Origin: an uncultured Gemmatimonadota bacterium
GTDB taxonomy: Bacteria > Gemmatimonadota > Gemmatimonadetes > Gemmatimonadales > Gemmatimonadaceae
Assembly (NCBI GenBank): GCA_946887155.1
Contig: CAMPKM010000082.1
Coordinates: forward strand, 1-9,811
Direction: 5' to 3'
Length of the DNA stretch: 9,811 nt
The position numbers and the translations under genes are program-made. Under the pieces are notes generated by a model, which was given only the letters and a program-made list of their open reading frames with translations, ran no database searches and had not been told where the DNA came from. Of the stretch, positions 6,961 to 9,811 are shown piece by piece (position 1 is the first letter of the stretch; each line of letters starts with the position of its first letter).

Positions 6961-7629
6961 TCACGAGTTGGACCCCGCGAAGGAACGTTCGGTTTGCGAC
7001 CATCGCTGCTGCAGGACATCCTGGATCCGGCGGGCGACGTCGTGCTCATCTCCCGACGCGTCGACCAGAACTACGGGTCCGGCCTCCGGATGTTTCTGCT
7101 GCCAGTCGCTGGACGCAAAGGTCCTGAATGCCGAACTGACTCGTTCGTAGAACGCATCCCCCGACCGTTCGATACGATCCTGCGCGCTGCGGCGTGCGGC
7201 ACGTTCCAGTGCGGCGCCCGCGGACATTTCGAGGAGCAGGGTCAGGTTCGGAACCAATCCATCCGTCGCCAGCGCGTTCGCCCGTCTCACTTCATCCTCG
7301 GGCAGACCGCGACCCGCGATCTGGTACGCATAGGTGCTCAGGAAAAATCGGTCGACGAGAACGAAATCGCCACGTGCGAGCGCCGGCCGGATCACCTCCG
7401 CCACGACCTGCGCGCGGGAGGCCATAAACAGCAAGGCCTCGGTTCGTTCGTCGAGCTGGCTCTCGGGATCGAGGAGCAGCCGGCGGATCACGTCGCCTGC
7501 GGAGGTGCCACCGGGTTCGCGAACAGTCGTCACCGTACCCGATTGCTCGAGCCACCGCTTCAGGTGTTGCAGCTGGGTCGATTTCCCGACCCCTTCGATG
7601 CCCTCGAGGACGATCAGGCCGCCGCCCAC
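6961..7629 (-). CDS. tmk: Thymidylate kinase
   Basis: Phosphorylates dTMP to dTDP with ATP, a required step of dTTP synthesis; cytoplasmic. At 222 residues it has normal family length. Visible motifs: P-loop GIEGVGKST (10-18), REPGGT (37-42), the DRFFLSTYAYQ segment (93-103) with the DR(F/Y) dTMP-binding motif, and a lid region RRSAQDRIE, where the arginine-containing lid resembles the Escherichia coli type. I chose the GTG at 7629 because it gives the expected family start (MGGGLIVLEG) and has GGTGA four bases upstream. A TTG at 7641 in the same frame, overlapping the ylbF stop, would add four residues. The gene starts four bases after the ylbF stop and is followed by the protease gene. Confidence 0.96.
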   Translation of the reverse strand: MGGGLIVLEGIEGVGKSTQLQHLKRWLEQSGTVTTVREPGGTSAGDVIRRLLLDPESQLDERTEALLFMASRAQVVAEVIRPALARGDFVLVDRFFLSTYAYQIAGRGLPEDEVRRANALATDGLVPNLTLLLEMSAGAALERAARRSAQDRIERSGDAFYERVSSAFRTFASSDWQQKHPEAGPVVLVDASGDEHDVARRIQDVLQQRWSQTERSFAGSNS

Positions 7630-7633
7630 TCGA

Positions 7634-7987
7634 TCACCCAAGCGTGATGATCGGGCTCGCCGCGCCGCTCTTGATGCCTTCGGCGATCCACTGATTCACC
7701 TGCATCATGAGCTTGTCGAAGTTCGTCTGCGTGACGAGCGCGCGCTGGTACGTGGGATTCACCTGGACCTTCGACAGGAGTTCGTCCAGTTCACGTTCCA
7801 TCTCTTCGGTGGGATTCCCGCCATTTTCGATCATGGCCTGCGCCGTGCCACGGAGCTCTTCCATTCGCCGGAGCAGCGTGACGGCTTCGCGGTCCTCACT
7901 CAGCGCATCGTTGGAACGCTTCAGCGCCTGGTACTCGCTGCTCTGGCCAATGAGGCGGCCGAGTTCCTTCCCTTTCTGCTCAATCAT
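7634..7987 (-). CDS. YlbF/YmcA family protein
   Basis: A 117-residue, almost wholly alpha-helical cytoplasmic protein fitting the YlbF/YmcA family (Com_YlbF). The visible pattern is characteristic: an N-terminal helix KELGRLIGQSSEYQALKRSND (about 7-27), a DREAVTLLRRMEELR helix (32-46), a variable charged linker (56-74), then VNPTYQRAL and FDKLMMQVNQWIAEGI (76-105). In Bacillus subtilis, YlbF, YmcA and YaaT form a complex that affects RNase Y-dependent mRNA maturation, competence and biofilm; neither partner is visible here, so that role is not assigned. The gene lies 19 bases after prmC and four before the chosen tmk start, so it is a member of the operon. No strong Shine-Dalgarno precedes its ATG. 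Family assignment is fairly sure, function is not. Confidence 0.8.
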   Translation of the reverse strand: MIEQKGKELGRLIGQSSEYQALKRSNDALSEDREAVTLLRRMEELRGTAQAMIENGGNPTEEMERELDELLSKVQVNPTYQRALVTQTNFDKLMMQVNQWIAEGIKSGAASPIITLG

Positions 7988-8006
7988 GATTGATCCGGGT
8001 CAGTCG

Positions 8007-8873
8007 TCAGGCCCGCGTCGCGAAGACAAAGCGTTCGCGGCCCATCAGGTCATGGTGAAGTTCGATGGCCCTGAACGCACCGCTCGACGCGACGAGTTCG
8101 GTCACCTGCAGGGCCCGCCTGGAGTCGGCCTCGAGAGCCAGCAGGCCTCCCTTGCAAAGTAGCGCCGGAGCGCCCTCGATGATCCGCCGTGTCGCCGCCA
8201 GCCCTTGACCACCGGAGAACAGCGCCTGCGGCGGTTCCCAGTCGCGAACGGACGCCGGCAACTCCACGGCCTCGTCGTAGGCGATATACGGTGGATTCGA
8301 GACGAGTACGTCGAGGCGCTCGCCGTGAAGTGGCGAAAGAAGGTCGCCGGTCCGGAACTCGATCGCGGAACTTCCCTGCGGAATCGCCTTCAGATTTTCG
8401 CGAGCCACCGACAGCGATCCCGACGCGATGTCCGTCGCAATGACGCGCTCGAACCTGCCTTCGGACGCCAGCGCAAGCGCGACCGCACCCGACCCGGTGC
8501 CCACATCCGCCGCCACTCCACGAGCCGCGCGCTCGAGAACAAGATCCACGAGTCGCTCGGTTTCCTGGCGTGGAATCAGCACGCGCTCATCGACCGTCAG
8601 GGTCAGGTGGCGAAAAGCCGCGCGCCCAACCGCATAGGCAAACGGCATCCCCGATGCCCGCCTGGCCGCCGCCGCGTCCACCATGACGGCGAGGTCCCTG
8701 GAGACGGCGCAGCCGGCGTTGGCGCGCGGCCAGAACCGTCCCTCACCGGCGATGGCGGCGACCAGGTCACGCGCCTCCGTCCTGCACTCGGCGATGCCGG
8801 CGGCCGCGAGAACACTCGCTATGCAGCCGACCAGTTCGCCGACGGTGGTGGCCGAAGTGGAAATGGTGGTCAT
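8007..8873 (-). CDS. prmC: Peptide chain release factor N5-glutamine methyltransferase
   Basis: SAM-dependent methyltransferase (HemK/PrmC) that methylates the GGQ glutamine of RF1 and RF2, which speeds peptide release on the ribosome. It has 288 residues. An N-terminal helical release-factor-binding domain (about 8-75) leads to [11 protein letters not shown] and [12 protein letters not shown] (98-109), the SAM-binding loop DVGTGSG (123-129), and the catalytic NPPY (193-196, in SNPPYIAYD), then [14 protein letters not shown] (212-225) and a C-terminal sheet ending RFVFATRA. Two positions differ from the usual: PRPETE reads PRQETE, and the P.QY motif reads PFAY. The substrate gene prfA is directly upstream, sharing ATGA with this start, which implies translational coupling and matched production of enzyme and substrate. 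Confidence 0.96.
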   Translation of the reverse strand: MTTISTSATTVGELVGCIASVLAAAGIAECRTEARDLVAAIAGEGRFWPRANAGCAVSRDLAVMVDAAAARRASGMPFAYAVGRAAFRHLTLTVDERVLIPRQETERLVDLVLERAARGVAADVGTGSGAVALALASEGRFERVIATDIASGSLSVARENLKAIPQGSSAIEFRTGDLLSPLHGERLDVLVSNPPYIAYDEAVELPASVRDWEPPQALFSGGQGLAATRRIIEGAPALLCKGGLLALEADSRRALQVTELVASSGAFRAIELHHDLMGRERFVFATRA

Positions 8874-9811
8874 TCCTCTTCCGCCAACCGCTCTTCGGTA
8901 TCGGCGAGCTTCAATGCCTCGATCAGCTTGCCGATATCGCCGTCCATGATGCGGACGAGATCGTGCGACGTGAAGTTGATGCGGTGATCGGTGATCCGGC
9001 TCTGCGGAAAGTTGTACGTGCGGATCTTTGCCGAGCGGTCGCCGGTCGAAACCTGCGACTTCCGGATGCGCGCGCGTTCCGCCTGCTGCGCCTGGAGACG
9101 CGCGTCGAGAATCTTCGCACGCAACACTCCCATGGCCTTGATCTTGTTCTGGAGCTGGGATCGCTGGTCCTGCTGCGTGACGACGATACCCGTCGGCAGG
9201 TGCGTCAGCCTGACGGCAGAGTCGGTCGTGTTGACACCCTGCCCTCCCGGTCCTGAGGCGCGATAGACGTCGACGCGAAGCTCCTTTTCGTCGATCTCGA
9301 CGTCCACTTCTTCAGCTTCCGGCAAAACGGCCACGGTCGCCGCGGACGTATGGATCCGGCCGGCCGCCTCGGTCTCGGGAACGCGTTGCACACGGTGCAC
9401 GCCCGATTCCCAGTGCATCTCACCGAACGCGCCAGTGCCGTCGACCTTCATCACCGCTTCTTTCACACCGCCCTTCGTCCCGTCGGAGTACTCGAGCATC
9501 TCGATCTTCCAGCCTTTCCGCTCGATATACCGCGTGTACATGCGCAGGAGGTCGGCCGCGAACAGCGCGGCTTCATCACCCCCGGTTCCGGCTCGGATTT
9601 CCACGATGCAGGAGCGCTCGTTGAGCGGGTCCTGTGGGATGAGGAGTGGCTTCGCCTGCTCCTCGAGTTCATGCAATGATTGCTCGAGTCGCTCGACCTC
9701 GGCGCGCGCCTCGGCGGCCATTTCCGGATCGTCGATGTCGACGAGTTCCCTGGCCTGCGACAGTTCGTCGCTGCTTTTCTGGATCCGGTTCGAGAGGGCG
9801 ACGATCTGGAG
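8870..9811 (-). CDS. prfA: Peptide chain release factor 1 (5' end outside window)
   Basis: RF1 reads UAA and UAG stop codons and triggers peptidyl-tRNA hydrolysis on the ribosome. The frame stays open to the right edge, so the first 45 or so of the usual 355-360 residues are missing; the visible 313 begin [20 protein letters not shown]. The ATG at 9721 is internal because typical RF1 sequence continues upstream of it. Visible parts: [18 protein letters not shown] (about 71-88), the stop-codon-reading PxT tripeptide as P-E-T (145-147, in [14 protein letters not shown]), which marks RF1 rather than RF2 (SPF), and the catalytic loop [16 protein letters not shown] (186-201) with GGQ at 189-191 (bases 9239-9247). 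The [20 protein letters not shown] block (258-277) also matches. First visible gene of the operon; any promoter lies outside the window. Confidence 0.97.
   Translation of the reverse strand, partial: LQIVALSNRIQKSSDELSQARELVDIDDPEMAAEARAEVERLEQSLHELEEQAKPLLIPQDPLNERSCIVEIRAGTGGDEAALFAADLLRMYTRYIERKGWKIEMLEYSDGTKGGVKEAVMKVDGTGAFGEMHWESGVHRVQRVPETEAAGRIHTSAATVAVLPEAEEVDVEIDEKELRVDVYRASGPGGQGVNTTDSAVRLTHLPTGIVVTQQDQRSQLQNKIKAMGVLRAKILDARLQAQQAERARIRKSQVSTGDRSAKIRTYNFPQSRITDHRINFTSHDLVRIMDGDIGKLIEALKLADTEERLAEEE

Noticed and set aside
6781..7647. Plus-strand open frame of 288 codons antisense to tmk and the start of the protease gene
   Set aside because: It overlaps intact thymidylate kinase motifs on the other strand and has no recognisable domain or ribosome-binding site.
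8205..8987. Plus-strand open frame of 260 codons across prmC and the end of prfA
   Set aside because: It opposes both the SAM-binding and NPPY motifs of PrmC, and its product is Arg-rich and low in structure.

Overview
This is an ordinary housekeeping stretch of a GC-rich, diderm bacterial chromosome. It holds nine protein genes packed tightly in two convergent clusters. The outer-membrane lipoprotein carrier (LolA) and the exported S41 protease imply a Gram-negative envelope. The gene set, the codon bias and the mix of ATG, GTG and TTG starts suggest Gemmatimonadota or a related soil/aquatic lineage. That placement is an inference from general resemblance, not a database match. I see no tRNA or rRNA gene, insertion sequence, CRISPR array, phage gene, defence system or biosynthetic cluster.

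Plus strand, 1-5335: the C-terminal three quarters of the chromosome-segregation ATPase SMC (its 5' end lies left of the window); a 139-bp intergenic region that is almost entirely an inverted, octamer-based repeat; an RNase Z/arylsulfatase-like metallo-beta-lactamase-fold hydrolase with a TTG start; a type I-beta DAHP synthase (first step of the shikimate pathway) whose start overlaps the hydrolase stop; and a LolA-like periplasmic carrier. A very regular 45-bp hairpin at 5342-5386 closes this cluster and also terminates the opposing one.

Minus strand, read from 9811 down to 5385: release factor RF1 (prfA, 5' end outside the window), its glutamine methyltransferase PrmC (ATGA overlap), a small YlbF-family helical protein, thymidylate kinase (a few bases after ylbF), and a CtpA-like S41 carboxy-terminal processing protease. 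Gaps between genes are 19 nt or less, so this reads as one operon. It joins translation termination (RF1 plus the enzyme that modifies its GGQ glutamine) with nucleotide metabolism and envelope proteolysis.

The coding content is conventional. The signals most worth a second look are non-coding: the dyad element filling the smc-hydrolase gap (2671-2809), the near-perfect hairpin between lolA and the protease gene (5342-5386), which contains the protease stop codon, and a possibly structured lolA leader with a strong Shine-Dalgarno sequence placed too far from the start (4650-4705). Smaller points are sequence deviations in otherwise invariant motifs of SMC and PrmC. I do not find a convincing previously undescribed protein system.
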